DNA from: Trichoplax sp. H2
Taxonomy: Eukaryota; Placozoa; Uniplacotomia; Trichoplacea
Direction of reading: 5' to 3'
DNA: 64,000 nt
Assembly: GCA_003344405.1 (NCBI GenBank)
Contig: NOWV01000062.1
Coordinates: 124,001 to 188,000, forward strand
The notes beneath the pieces are model-generated. The model was not told where the DNA came from. It saw only the letters and a list, made by a program, of their open reading frames with translations, and searched no databases. Positions within the stretch are counted from its first letter, which is position 1; each line of letters begins with the position of its first letter. A program made the position numbers and the translations under genes. Positions 13,281 through 25,552 of the stretch are shown here, in pieces.

Positions 13281-14944
13281 GGTGGAGTATGCAGTATTTT
13301 GACGTTATTGCAAATATTGAAGACTTACAGCGTAATTTAGATCAAGTAAAAATAAGCAATACTGCACAGAAAAGTGTCGACGTGAAAGTAATACAACTTA
13401 TCAATAGGTCAAGTAAGTGTAATAGGAAGCATACTGTCTGGATACAACGCTTTAAGAAATTGATGTTAAGGGTAAAATAGTTGTGAATTTAATATGCCGT
13501 CTAAATAGAAGTTGATAGTCGTTACGTAAACACGTTGAGATCTCACTCTCTCTAGAGAGTCTCTACGCATCTATCATATATATTTCTGTATACATAAACC
13601 AGGCTGTTAATTAGTGCATCTACAGTATATCTATATCTATATGTACAGTATACTATATATATATATATATATACTGTACGTGTATATAACACATACGGGT
13701 ATATCTATATTCTATATACTGTAGATAATATCCCGTCTACTTCTACTGTAGAACAAAGTATTGTGTTGTTGATATACATAGAGCAAAAATATTTACCTTT
13801 TATGTAGTAAGAGTATTAATAAATGGCAGTAAGAAAATGGCATTGTTTACATCTAATGTATGTAATGTTATTGCTATCTCCATAGTGAAATGTTGCAGGA
13901 TGGATACCGTTATCGAGTGATATAAGGTACTGAAAATACAGTAACGTCTTCTACAATTCTTTGTTATTATTTCTGGCGATGTTGCTGTTTGAGCAGTTTA
14001 ACATACCAAAGTATTGTTGTATACTATTGGTTACTCGGTGCACTCATGATTTGGCCGATATTGTTTTACGTATTACATCGTAAGTCATATTTGGGTAGTA
14101 TCCTAGTGTCGCCGGTGTCAAAAAAAAAAAATAATTAATTAGCTAATTAGCGATCGCTATAGACTGCCATCTATGTGGATATCGTTTTAACGTAAAATAT
14201 TATTGCACCATCATATCATTTTAGATGGTGAATTGATTTGATTGAAACGGTATTTACTATTTTTATGCAGCAATATAGAGTATAAATTAATTTATTATAA
14301 TTATTAAGCTATCATGGAAAAATACAAGTACATTGTTTATGAATGCCCCTCATCCAATGTTCTTCCAGTCTTTATAGTGAGCCGATTCCTGGTGGGGTGC
14401 CGTTGTCGACTTGGATCCAAGGTATTGAATATCCTCGTATCTACAGTAGATCACATTATCACTAGTATTCTACAGTAAAAAGTGTATTCCTTTGATATCA
14501 CCCGTTCTCAATCACTGACTAATTTTCTATTCTACATCACATCTGCTCCGACTATTTTTAGTTTGTTATGTTTGAGTAGGTAAGCCATAGCGGGGCATGG
14601 AATGCTTGCATCAATTCATTTTCTATCTGTAAATATTGTTGCATCATTCAACAGCAGTGGCTTACAAAATACTGTAGTACAGTTGATGATGGGTAAGTGA
14701 TTGCCAGTTGCCATTGCTCTTAAACTCTATACTAAACGCTGCTGATTCCATGCAAAAAGGGGATATAAAGTGACCCATGGTAAAGCCATGTTACACTGTG
14801 ATTTCAGGGCATCCTATAAATTATGTTACTTACTCTATTTACATTATCTACTGTATTGTACTGTAGAGTATAGTGTAGCCAGTTTGGAAAGAGTTGTTAT
14901 GGTAGCTAATAGCGATGATATATGTAAAAGAGGTGTTTTTTACA
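13281..14944. other. Intergenic region upstream of the PP1-type gene
   Basis: This lies between the PP1-type start codon (minus strand) and the repeat block before RBBP6, so it should include the phosphatase promoter. A TA-rich palindromic stretch with TATATA and TACTGTAC motifs sits near 13620-13740. A 63-codon plus-strand frame at 13289-13480 starts just outside the phosphatase start codon; I see no motif or continuation and leave it uncalled. Confidence 0.5.
13620..13740. repeat. TA-rich microsatellite with palindromic ends
   Basis: A (TA)n run at about 13655-13674 is flanked by GTACAGTATACTA on the left and TATACTGTACGTG on the right, so the block can fold into a hairpin. Similar short (TA)n runs occur near 2213, 3452, 25425, 51475 and 58035. 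Confidence 0.7.
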
Positions 14945-15215
14945 CGAGGATTTCTTCTACCTCAAGAGCACATCAAAATTTCTGGGGATGGGGATACATT
15001 GCATAGTAGCAGTAATACACTCCGCGTGATTGATTTCGTTTCAGATCAACCGGTGCATATCTTGGTGATCAATTTTGGTGACGAGTTGTATAAAATTGAT
15101 ATCAGACGAAAGAGGAAGGTCTCAATATCGATTGATATCAATTTTACAGCAAACTAGTCCATACTTTTACATTTAATTTATTTTTTTCGTCATTTGAACC
15201 GGGAATGAATCACGC
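14945..15215 (+). repeat. Intergenic repeat unit, copy A
   Basis: This begins near TTCTTCTACCTCAAGAGCAC and ends at GAATGAATCACGCTGTCGAC. The same order of blocks recurs in copy B about 284 bases later. An 80-codon frame (14915-15157) is open here only, and copy B has stops in the same blocks, so it is more likely chance or relic than a gene. Confidence 0.8.
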
Positions 15216-15221
15216 TGTCGA

Positions 15222-15719
15222 CTTATTCTACCTCAAGAACACACCAAAATTTCTGGAGATACATAGCATAGTAAGCATACAGTACAGTAATACACAGTAG
15301 ACACTCCGCGTGATTGATTTCGTTTCAGATCAATCGGCGCATATCTTGATGATCAATTTTGGTGACGAGCTGTATAAAATTGATATTAGACGAAAGAGGA
15401 AGCTCTCAATATCGATTGATATCAATTTTACTGCAAACTAGTCCATACTTTTACATTTACTTTATTTATTTTTTCGTCATGTGAACTGGGAATGAATCAC
15501 GCTGTCGACTTCAGAGATATCTAGAAGCAGGACTGTCAACAAGAATATTGTACTGTACACTGTACACTGTACAGGACGGTACTGTGGCCAAAGAAGCAAC
15601 TCTACAGTACACAGAGTACAGTACTGAATACAGTACTGTACAGTACACCGCTAATTTGGAAATCATTTGTTGAAATTTTCAGTACTGTCAGCCTCATGTA
15701 CCTTAACTGTACCGTACTG
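15222..15719 (+). repeat. Intergenic repeat unit, copy B (longest)
   Basis: This repeats copy A (CTACCTCAAGAACACACC, TCAGATCAATCGGCGCATAT, AACTAGTCCATACTTTTACA, GAATCACGCTGTCGAC) and continues with GGACTGTCAACAAGAATATT, several TACTGTAC/TACAGTAC palindromes, AAGAAGCAACTCTACAGTAC and CACCGCTAATTTGGAAATCA. The last part is shared with copy C. Confidence 0.8.
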
Positions 15720-16205
15720 TAGCGATTGATATCAATTTTACTGCAAACTAGTCCATACTTTTACTTTTATTTTACTTTTTCGTCATGTGAACCGGGAATG
15801 AATCACGTCGACTTCCAGGGATATCTACTGTAGAAGCAGGACTGTCAACAAGAATATTATACTGTACTGTAGTGACTCTATACTGTACACTGTACAGGAC
15901 GGTACTGTGCCCAAAGAAGCAACTCTACAGTACACAGCATACAGTACTAAGTACTGTGACCTGTCTATACTGTAACTGTACAGAGCTTCTCATAAGTTCT
16001 TTCCACTGTTTGAAATTCAATGCAATTATAATTTCAAGTCCTTATTAGACAAATTTGGTATATTTTGATAGCTGAAATGTTTCAACATTCAAATATCGTA
16101 ATAAAAAATGTAAAATAAATCAATTTCTAGATTGAAATTCTACACCGCTAATTAGGAAATGATTTGTTGAAGTTTTCCGTACTGTCAACTGTACCGTCCT
16201 GTCGT
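15720..16205 (+). repeat. Intergenic repeat unit, copy C with an internal insertion
   Basis: This starts at AGCGATTGATATCAATTTTA and follows copy B through GGACTGTCAACAAGAATATT and AAGAAGCAACTCTACAGTAC. It is then interrupted by about 150 bases of AT-rich DNA (roughly 15985-16138) with no match in copy B, and resumes with CACCGCTAATTAGGAAATGA at about 16143. It ends near 16205. Confidence 0.75.
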
Positions 16206-16765
16206 GAACGCGCACCTATTATTCGACAGTACAGTACACTCTAAATCGTCCATTTCTATATAAAGTACAGTACTGCAGGCTCCATACTGTACAGTGTACA
16301 GTGTACAGTACTGTACTACTGTACAGTACTGTACAGCACGCGATGAGCATTACTGTACTGTACTGTAGTACTGTACCACGTTTGGCTATGCTGTTCACTG
16401 AGTGGACACTGTACTGTACTGTATGCAGGCAGTATAAAAAAAGAGCTCTGTCATTTTCAAGCAACAGTAAACCGTCAACTCGACCATTGGAGGAGAAGGC
16501 ATGCATAGTTGGACATAAGCCGTTTGAAAAAACCCAATTTTCGTCGTTTCCCTTGCTGTAGGCAGCAAGTTGTTGTAATATATTTCACTACAATGTTACT
16601 GTGTTACCTAGTGTAAGTTAGTCAACAATTCAATGACTCAACGACACAATTATTTATAAATTAGCCATAGTATTGTTGTACCGTAGCGTACTGAAATTGA
16701 AGTAAATCAAAATCTCTTTGAACTTTTCCCTGTTGGTCCGTTAAGACATATCCAGTACACCAATT
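16206..16765. other. RBBP6 upstream region, dense TACTGTA/TACAGTA palindromes
   Basis: Between 16270 and 16430 the motifs TACTGTAC and TACAGTAC and their overlaps follow one another almost without break. This produces mirror-like reading frames on both strands (16219-16506 minus, 16301-16561 plus) rich in Tyr-Ser/Cys-Thr-Val; these follow from the repeat, not from a gene. The region precedes the RBBP6 start and should contain its promoter. A TATATAAAG at about 16257-16265 is the only TATA-like element noticed. Confidence 0.6.
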
Positions 16766-19700
16766 ATGCCTTGTATTCATTACAAATTTCGTAATGCTAA
16801 AGAGTATGATACGATCACATTTGATACCTTACAAATCACATTAGCTGATTTAAAAAAGGCTATCATGAATCAAAAGAGAATGGGAAAATCGACGGAATCC
16901 ACTTTAGTAGTGACTAACGCTCAAACTGAAGAAGGTAAGCTTGAACCGAATAAATAAATAATCCAAAAAAAAATTGCATGCTAACACTTCTGCCAATACT
17001 TTATTATTCTGCAATGAAATTTTTTTCACAGCAAGTCTATTATATGTTGACGACTTGAATGAAATGCACCTTACTGTAGTCGTCGTGTTGAAAGTATCTT
17101 TGCAAATTGGAGGGGAGAATACAGCATTTTGCTCGAGTGGACAGCCAAATAATTAGACGATACAGTACTGTACAGTACCGTACAATTTTGCTTACATTGA
17201 GTTGGCAAAGTCAACAGCAGTACCATACTGACTCTACTCAAACCAGGTTGTGTACCATGCATGTTTTGAAGCCAAAAAGTTCATACCCATCATGCCTAAT
17301 GAGGAACGCATTACACGATGGCACTGTTGACGATGGTTATTAATGAACGCCCGCAAAAAAAAGCAACGCCATCTTGACAAGGTATACAGTACAGTCCAGG
17401 CAGCAAAATTATGCACACAGTCGACTGTAGTCTTCCACTTCAGTACAGTGCGGTAGTACTGACTAATTTTAGTAATCGACAGCAATAAAAGAAAATTCCC
17501 ATCATCAACTTGTTCTTCCAAGTGGATGCAAAAAACTCTAGCATTGGTAAAACGTGCTTCAATTATATCGAATGCATTATAATTTGCGTACTGGACCTTG
17601 TGCAAACTCCTGAACACAATAATTATTATTATTTGAAACGAAGTACTGTACTGTTGTAGGTGAACACGGTAGAACTGTAGCAGTATAGTTGCTCAGTAAC
17701 TCCAATTACATGGTTAGTAGTAATACAGTAGTAGCTCAGTTATGGGTTGCATCTTTAATCAGGTTTACATCTTTGCATATTACAGCTGTCTGCTAATGAA
17801 TACATTGAATGCTGTACGTCCTATCAAAATTTCAAGGGGATAAAGAGATATGTGTGCGTTATTGGTTTTAACGTGAAAAGTTATAAATTACCATCTCATT
17901 ATTTTAAAATGCTGGCTTATTATGCCTGCGTTGCAATGATATGTTATCATATGGATAATGAATTATCTGTATAAATTCTCAATTTAATTCAATTCAAAAA
18001 ATTCACAGTTTATGAATAAGGGTTGATCTGTTGAATTAAACTATTTCTCCAATATTTCTCTTTGATTAGAATATAAAGATGAGACAACCATGATACCTAA
18101 GAATACTTCCGTTGTGGTTAAAAGAGTACCGATGACTAATCCTAGAGCTGCATCGCGATCAGAAAAGAGCGGGTAAATTGAATGTTGAAATAGACATAAA
18201 TTTATCTTTATACAGTAATTCATCATTTCCAATAATGTTACGAAATGCAATACACTACTTGTAAACTGTAATTGTAAGATAGTATCAATTTAATTCAGAT
18301 TCTCAATTGCTAACATACTGATATTTTTATTCTTATTTATTTTTATGTATGTATTGCTTGCAGAGATGGAAGAGACAAGATCTCGATTGCTCTACCAGTA
18401 CGTACTTTAGTATTGGAATGCAGTAGTAGGTTACATCTATTATTAAACCTTGTGAAATGAAGTAGCAATGCACCCAATGATATTGGTATTGTATTGTTTG
18501 ATTGCATGATTTTCTTTCTTCAAAGTTATATTTATTAAAATGTATTGCAGACGTTGAAAACGATTGCTGCGATACTCTATGTCATTGTCTTCCCTCATTC
18601 AGCATTCTCTCTTTTAAAATATATATTAAATTACTTTTTACCAGTATACCATTGCATATCTACTTTGATAATGCGTGATTCTTTTCTATCCATTTACAAC
18701 ACCATTAAAAGAAGGGGATAAATAATATCAATTTATTAAAATTAGTTATACCTCTGCAATAACTTTACTTAGCATGCATTTATACGGTGTTAGATGCTGC
18801 TGCAACATATTTTTCTTACGATGGATATTGCCTTAATTTGCTATTGATTGATTAATTGATTACACGGTATAGAAAAAGTACAGATGGTTCCGCAATTAGT
18901 GTATATGTATTTAACTCGAATTGCAACACTAATAGTCGGACGTTCTACCTTTTACTAAAAGCAGAAACACGCAACTAGATTGACGTACTGTTCAGTAGTA
19001 TCGTAGAAAATGTACAGTGAGTAAAATACAAAAATACCCTACGGTAATCATCGTGACATCTTTCTCATTAACTCATCTACTATATAGCTTACCTGGCGTA
19101 ATAGATCATGTAGCAATAACTGTTTTCTCTCCTGTATTGGTACAACGTATGGTAGATAAAAATAACCAATTCTCAAATTATCTAAAAAATTAATCCTCAG
19201 CAAGTTGCTTTACGACCCATTTATATTATTCATTATTACCAAAAAAGTCTCAAATTTTCGTCATGCCGTACGAAGTATAATCGTTATTGGACTCATGTAC
19301 CTAACAGTAAATTAACTTGTTCACTTTAGAGTGGCTCTTCTGACAAATATATGATTATCCATATATCCATATGCACTCATACTTAGTGATGCTTGCCTTA
19401 ACTTGCTTAATTCAGTTAAATCTTGCAAGAATATGAGAAATTTTAAAAGTCCATCAATTGATATGAAATAATGCGCTCAAAGCTGATAAAATGAACAATG
19501 AAAGTCTTAACTTGTTAATATTTTGTATCCTCTACTAAATCTCACTTTACGCCGAAAATATAAGTTTGATAGTAGCTGTTTGGAACTTATATAACGACTA
19601 AATTGATAATTGCTACTACTGTATGATAATAATTATCGCTAACATGCAGTACTGGATAGTAATATCAAATGTTTGAGAATCTCCGATGTATTTTTATCAG

Positions 19701-22700
19701 CTTTAATTGCGCGTGCAATAGCTTCTTTCCAGAGGGTTATTGTACTTTACTTTGTACGTCTAAATACTACTGTACGACTTTATAAAGTATTGGTGATAAA
19801 CTGATGATACATGATAATCATTTATATTTACCGTAACAATATTTGTTTTATAAAACTTTGAAAACGCGCCTTGTTTTAGAAATTTGAGTACGTCAAAATT
19901 TAAATTTTCTCTGTAATAAAGTTGGGATAGGCAATGGGTCCGTAATATTTTATTTCATCCATAAATAACTCTTTTTTTTCCTAGGAAAATTCGTCAGATC
20001 GCAGTGCACCGAAAAAGGTACGCTTGTTGAAATGGCAGTTATTGTATGCATTGTCGCTTTGCTCATAGACTTTTTGACAGGAAACAATATGTCTACCTAA
20101 TAGATATGCACAATTATAGAAAGAATCAAGTAATATAGCTAAGAGTCATTAATTATAGATTGCAGATCCACTAAATTCACCTGATACAGAAATGGAGAAA
20201 ATTAAGGACATGATGAAACAATCAAGTGAAGTATACAACGCTACTCAGTACGTAAAATCATTATTGTACGTACAGATTGTACAAATTATGGACAACATTG
20301 TACGATGTAGTTCGCATTGTAGCGTCAGGCCGGGTTTGATTTGGTCTGAAATGTACTGTTATGAGTAGTGTTATTGGTAACAATTTGTCAGCTATTTATT
20401 AAGCATAATGAATATGCTTTTCTATTTTCTTAAATTCTAAATACAATGATTAGACATTCACAACGGAGTACCATGCGCAGTAATCGTGATTTACCGCCGA
20501 ATTACTTATGTTATCGATGTGGTCAACCGGGCCATCATATTTCAAAGTGTCCAACTAATGGGGTAACTAGCACTTAAAACGTGATATCATGGATTAATCT
20601 AATATATCAATTGGTACGAAATACTGATTTAAAATGGTACAATAGGACTCTCGATACGACGTGAACAGATTGAAAAGACCCACTGGAATCCCCAAAAGTT
20701 TCTTACAAGTTGTAGACAAATCTGACGGAGTTACAGTTATGACATCTGCTGGACAATTTGCCATTTCTTCATCATCAGAGTAATTTATGTTACAACAGTA
20801 GTTGAGCTAATAATAGAGGCCATTAGTTGCAAAATATTTAGAAGCGATTGATTATTTTTCAGGAAAGTTGCATCTAAAAACGAGTGGGATGGCAAACCTG
20901 TCGTACAGGTTAGGCGTGAGGTTAATAAGAAAGAAGTCCCTCCAGAATTGTTATGTGGTATATGTAATAGACTCTGTGTCGATGCTGTGGTTATCCCCTG
21001 TTGCGGGGCAAGCTTTTGTGACGACTGTAAGCTTAAATTTTATTTGAGGAAGAATTTTATTGAAAAATATTTTATCGGAATTTTGAAATATTAACATTTT
21101 CCTTCGCAAGGTATTCGAAATCATTTATTAGAAAATGATGATCACTCCTGTCCGATATGTAAATCGCAAAATATATCACCTGATACACTTGTAATAAATC
21201 AATCAGTCAGAAAGGTATCTATTCAATTTATTTCCTATTCTACAAATCGTTATCTCTTAATTAAATGTTATCTTACTTCAATAATCATCTAGAGTATAGC
21301 CAAATTTGTCGCCGATAAGTATTCAAGTGCTGTTATTGAGCAGAGGCAAGTGATGCTAGAGTGATAGAATTGATTGTTAAAAAACGTAAGGAGACTGACT
21401 ATCGCTACCTTAACTTGCTATTTTATTATAGCCAAGAAATAGATAATTCTAAATTAGAAACAATAAAAACCGAGAAGAGCGTGCAACCTCCTGGTAATAC
21501 ATAATTTATACATGGAACAAATCGCTTGGGCTTAGATCTTTAATTCAATTTTTAACCTTTTAACACCAACTTCCGATATCCTAAGTGTATTCGTTTATTG
21601 TTCGTTGATTAATAACAAACATGACCAATTAATTATTTCTACCAGATTCGAAGCCACTATCGAATAGTAAGCAACAGTCCGAGACAGCACATAGAAATGA
21701 TACAGTGGCTTCTGGTGATCGTATAAAGTCGTTTGGGAAACCGATTTCAACTAAAGTTAAAGGACGTACGAATGCGGTCACCGATGTAGCCGGTAATTTT
21801 TATTATTACCTTGTAATATACAAGTATTATGCAGATAAGACATTGATCTCCTTTTGATAGTAAACAATGAAATTTCTGATACACCTAATATTTTACTGAA
21901 ATAGCTAAGAGCGAGAAAGTAAAACGTCAACAAGAGCCTAGTCGCACATTCCTTCAAACTGAGCCTCGAAGGTCTACTCCGATACCAGATCCTCCTCAAA
22001 ATCCACCTATTATGACGATAATAAGTTAGTTTTAATTAATTTTGGTAATGACCCAGTATAACATTCTTTACGCTTATGTCTGATTTTTGTCCCTGTAGAC
22101 GATCCAACATTCGAACGAATTCCCAATATGGGGTCACACTTGCGGTTTCCGAGACCTCCGCCAGTTAGGTAATGATAATACTTGAGACATACAACTATCT
22201 CTAAATTCGTAATTGCCATACTTTAACTATAGTAACTGTAATACTATCTATATCTATGAACTTACATTATCTATGCATGTAATGTCATAGTGCACCGAAT
22301 GTATATGGGGGAATTCAACATACATTTAATGTAGCACCTCAGGAAATTTTCCCATCGAACGCCCCGCAATCTTATGTTCCACGTCCTCCCATTCAATTAG
22401 TACGTCAGAATATTCTGCAGCCCATGGAATTTAATCATCCGACACCACCGCCGCCATTCTTAAATAAACTTCCTATGATTACTCCCGAAGCTACGATGAT
22501 GAACATGCAAGTACCTCCTCCTATCTTCAACCCTTCACCGATGCCGAACGTTCCTATGTCTCAACCTAATATATCAACTGGCTTTGAACAGTTCACACCT
22601 ATGATAAATGAGAATACTATTTCTCATGATGATTATTCTAGGTATGTTGCTAATTTTTCTTCCGAAATTAATCTAGTATAACATCAGTAACTCTACCTCG

Positions 22701-23740
22701 ATGTATTATTAAGGGCTGCACTCACTACGTCTTATAACTAAAATCTATTAATTTTATCTAGAAAAAATTTTCGTGATGCAGAAGGTTCACGAAAATATTC
22801 GAGAAAGAGAGAACGAAAGAATAGATCTTTCAGTAGATCAATTTCTCGGTCACCTAGTGCTCAAAAGCGCCGAAAGCGTGATTCTAGTAGAGATTCTTAC
22901 AGTTCTAGTAGATCTTCTGAATCTCATCGAAGGCGCCGTAGATCAAGATCTAACTCTAGGTCTCGTCAACGTTTTAAAAATCGGTTGTCACCTCGTCGTG
23001 GAAAACGTACTTCGAATAAGAGTTCCCGCGAAACGCGTAGTCCTCGTCGTGTAATTAGAAAGAGTCATTCATCGGGGTCCAATTTAAAGTCTAGACATGA
23101 AAGTAGGACGAGAAAACCAGATTCCGATCGACACAAACGGCTTCGTAGTCCTATCCCAATAAGGAATCGCAGCGAAGATCTACGTTCTCGTATTGAGAAA
23201 AAATCTCTTAAATCTAGTTCCCAATCAAAGAAGGGAGAAAAAATAGTCAATAAAAAGGATTCCAAAGAAAAGAAAAAAACGAAATCTAGGTCTAAGGTAG
23301 AAAAACCAAATCGAAAAAGTTCTAATAAAGTTCATAAGAAAAAGAAAAGGAAGCATAAACATAGAAAAGAATCAAGTATGTCTCCAGTCATTGCCCCTGA
23401 TTCGACAGCTGCATTATCAGGTGATGAACAGTCTGAAGGTTCTATGAACTCGGCCAAAGTTAGTAATACATCACCAACAGTTGGTCTAGAATCGGTCCAT
23501 GAGACGGAAAGTGATTCGACCATCAAACCACCTAAGATTGAACTTATAACTTTCGATGAGAATGTAGTCATTGATTCTCATAAATTGAATGAGACAACTA
23601 CTGTCCCGGATTTGACCGATAAAAGTAAATGTCAAGTAGAAGAGAAACAGTCTTCAACCTCCATCATTAAAACTGAAAACTCAATACCCACAATAACAAC
23701 AAAACGACCCCGGCTTATCAGGAGAAAAGATTTCAGGTGA
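16766..23740 (+). CDS. RBBP6: RBBP6-type RING E3 ubiquitin ligase (DWNN, zinc knuckle, RING, RS-rich tail)
   Basis: Sixteen exons: 16766-16934, 18070-18172, 18364-18397, 19985-20017, 20159-20247, 20454-20562, 20646-20779, 20863-21026, 21111-21214, 21293-21345, 21432-21493, 21646-21792, 21905-22024, 22099-22168, 22291-22641, 22762-23740. All phases agree, giving about 906 residues. Order of parts: ubiquitin-like DWNN domain from residue 1 (MPCIHYKFRNAKEYDTITF, ending KNTSVVVKRVP), CCHC zinc knuckle CYRCGQPGHHISKC, RING finger starting ELLCGICNRLCVDAVVIPCC and ending CPIC, a Pro-rich segment, then an RS/KR-rich basic tail. The family acts in the nucleus in ubiquitination and mRNA 3'-end processing. 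Exons 3 and 4 are only 34 and 33 bases, and the first is the least certain. The intron after 21345 appears to use a GC donor (AG|GCAAGT). A probable AATAAA is at 23904-23909. The protein is shorter than vertebrate RBBP6. Confidence 0.94.
16935..18069. other. RBBP6 intron 1 with TACTGTA motifs and a long antisense reading frame
   Basis: The first intron interrupts the DWNN domain. It has scattered TACAGTACTGTACAG-type palindromes (17160-17185, 17640-17655) and a 127-codon minus-strand open frame at 17234-17617. That frame contains no motif I recognise. The intron is less AT-rich than its neighbours in this part. Confidence 0.45.
18398..19984. other. RBBP6 intron 3, no feature seen
   Basis: Intron of about 1.6 kb between two micro-exons. 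AT-rich with no recognisable repeat or nested gene. Confidence 0.5.
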
Positions 23741-25552
23741 CATCCCAGCACATGCTACATTTTCATAAATAGATATTTATGTATATTCAATAACCAGGAT
23801 AGGAATATATCTTGCATCTGTAAATTGCAAATCCTTTATTCTCTGTTCTAATGAGATAATTTGTATCATTGTACAATGGACCCGTTTGTTAGCAAATTCT
23901 TGAAATAAAATATTTTTTGTGCAGCTTAGCTTCTTCAGTTTTGCTAATGTTTGTGTTATGTAGGATTAGGTATATGAAAGCTTTCCTGAAATTGAATTTG
24001 CGATTATATATTTTGACACTAAATCTTATTAAAAATAATTTGAGAACGTCACTACATTCGGATGAATGTAGCTTGCTAATTCATAGCAAAAGAAATGGAA
24101 AATTCTTAGTATATTTTATGCCAAAATGAAGAATTTTTTAATAATTGGATATTGCCACTGCTACAATAAATCCTAACCTGTATCGCAATACTGTACTATC
24201 TACTGTAGTACGCGTATAATTAAGAGCAGAATTCGTACTTGCATTGCTTCCCAAATTTCGTTATCGTAGTGTACTGTACACAAGTGTAGTGGTGTCTATA
24301 TTTAGTTTTACTGTATGCAGTAGTCCTGATCAATAATATAAGCAGCTAAGCTATCGTAGATTACATTTTAATATACGCTTAACGTATACTATCACAATGA
24401 CAGTGCCGGGTCTATTAGAATTATGTTGTGGATTTACATTTTGCAATTGATATTTACAGTAAAATGCAGGATTGCGACGAAAATTGCCATGAAGTGGTTG
24501 AACTTAAAGTTTAATATGGCTAACTGTTTAACTAAAGATAGTTGATTATTATTATATATAATAGATATAATTTGGCAGTTTTCTCATTGTTAGTTAACTA
24601 GTCTTTTAATCTGAGTAGCTGTGAAATAGTTACTAATATTTTCTTGCTAAATATTGCTCTCATAACCTATAGCTGATATTCTCGTGTCTGTATAGCTTCA
24701 TAAATAAATAAAAAATCGAAAAATCTGGACAATAAAAGTATTACAACCTATATGAAGTAGCTTTAGCTTTGCTTTAGTTATGTAATATTTAATGCATGAG
24801 GTGTAGGCAGTTATTATCGTTAGCAAATTTAGTTATAATTAATAAGAATGATTTGATCATCAGCTGCTACTTTACATTCAAGAGAGTATCAGCCTGATCA
24901 TGCCATTTTTATTATACTGTACTTTACACGGTGGAAACAATATATGAAATCAGTTAGGATAAAGTAGTACTTATTTAATTTTACAGTACATGAAACTTGA
25001 GCTGACTGATCTGTTGTGGTCGAAAATACCTGGAATACTCGAAAAAGAGAGTAATCCCTGAAAATAGGATACTCCGTAATATATTTTATTTATTTAGTAC
25101 TTCGTATATTGTGTACAGTACACTACACCACGCTCCTCTTCAATGGAAAGAAATCTTAAAGTAACTAATTAAAACACAAGTCTGCCTTATTTCATCAATA
25201 CAAATACATCTGTTCTCGATGAACGTCCACTGTACAGTGTATGATACCATAGTCTAGTACCTATAATAACGCACCACGAATCCGCAACACGACCCGATAA
25301 TAAGGCGTATTGTAAAACTATATAATCTACTATAGAGGCTATGATAGAGCTAACTTACTAGATACAGTATATAGTAGTACAGTACATACATTAGATACAG
25401 AACGTACAGTATGCAATATTCATATATATATATATTATATGTATAGGTATACATATATATATAACACTGTACTTTGACAAAGGCGGAATCTTCGCAGAAA
25501 CTGGCTTGTCTCCTTTACGGTATCTGAGGTGGAGCCGATCGAAATCTAAAAC
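23741..25552. other. Intergenic region between RBBP6 and GET4
   Basis: This holds the RBBP6 3' untranslated region (AATAAA at 23904-23909) and presumably the GET4 promoter. TACTGTA/TACAGTA motifs cluster near 24188-24320 and 25110-25410. A (TA)n microsatellite lies at about 25422-25465. No gene was recognised. Confidence 0.55.
23904..23909 (+). promoter_or_regulatory. Candidate polyadenylation signal of RBBP6
   Basis: AATAAA about 165 bases after the RBBP6 stop, followed by a T-rich stretch (TATTTTTTGTG). Confidence 0.5.

Noticed and set aside
13289-13480. 63-codon plus-strand frame next to the PP1-type start codon
   Set aside because: No motif, no evident splice continuation, and it overlaps the expected 5' region of the phosphatase gene.
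14915-15157. 80-codon frame in repeat copy A as a gene
   Set aside because: Copy B carries stops and indels in the same blocks, so there is no sign of selection on a protein.
14945-16205. CRISPR-like array
   Set aside because: The units are long, diverged and without regular spacers; the genome is eukaryotic.
16219-16561. Overlapping frames on both strands rich in Tyr-Ser/Cys-Thr-Val
   Set aside because: They are a translation of the TACTGTAC/TACAGTAC repeat, which is open in several frames on both strands.
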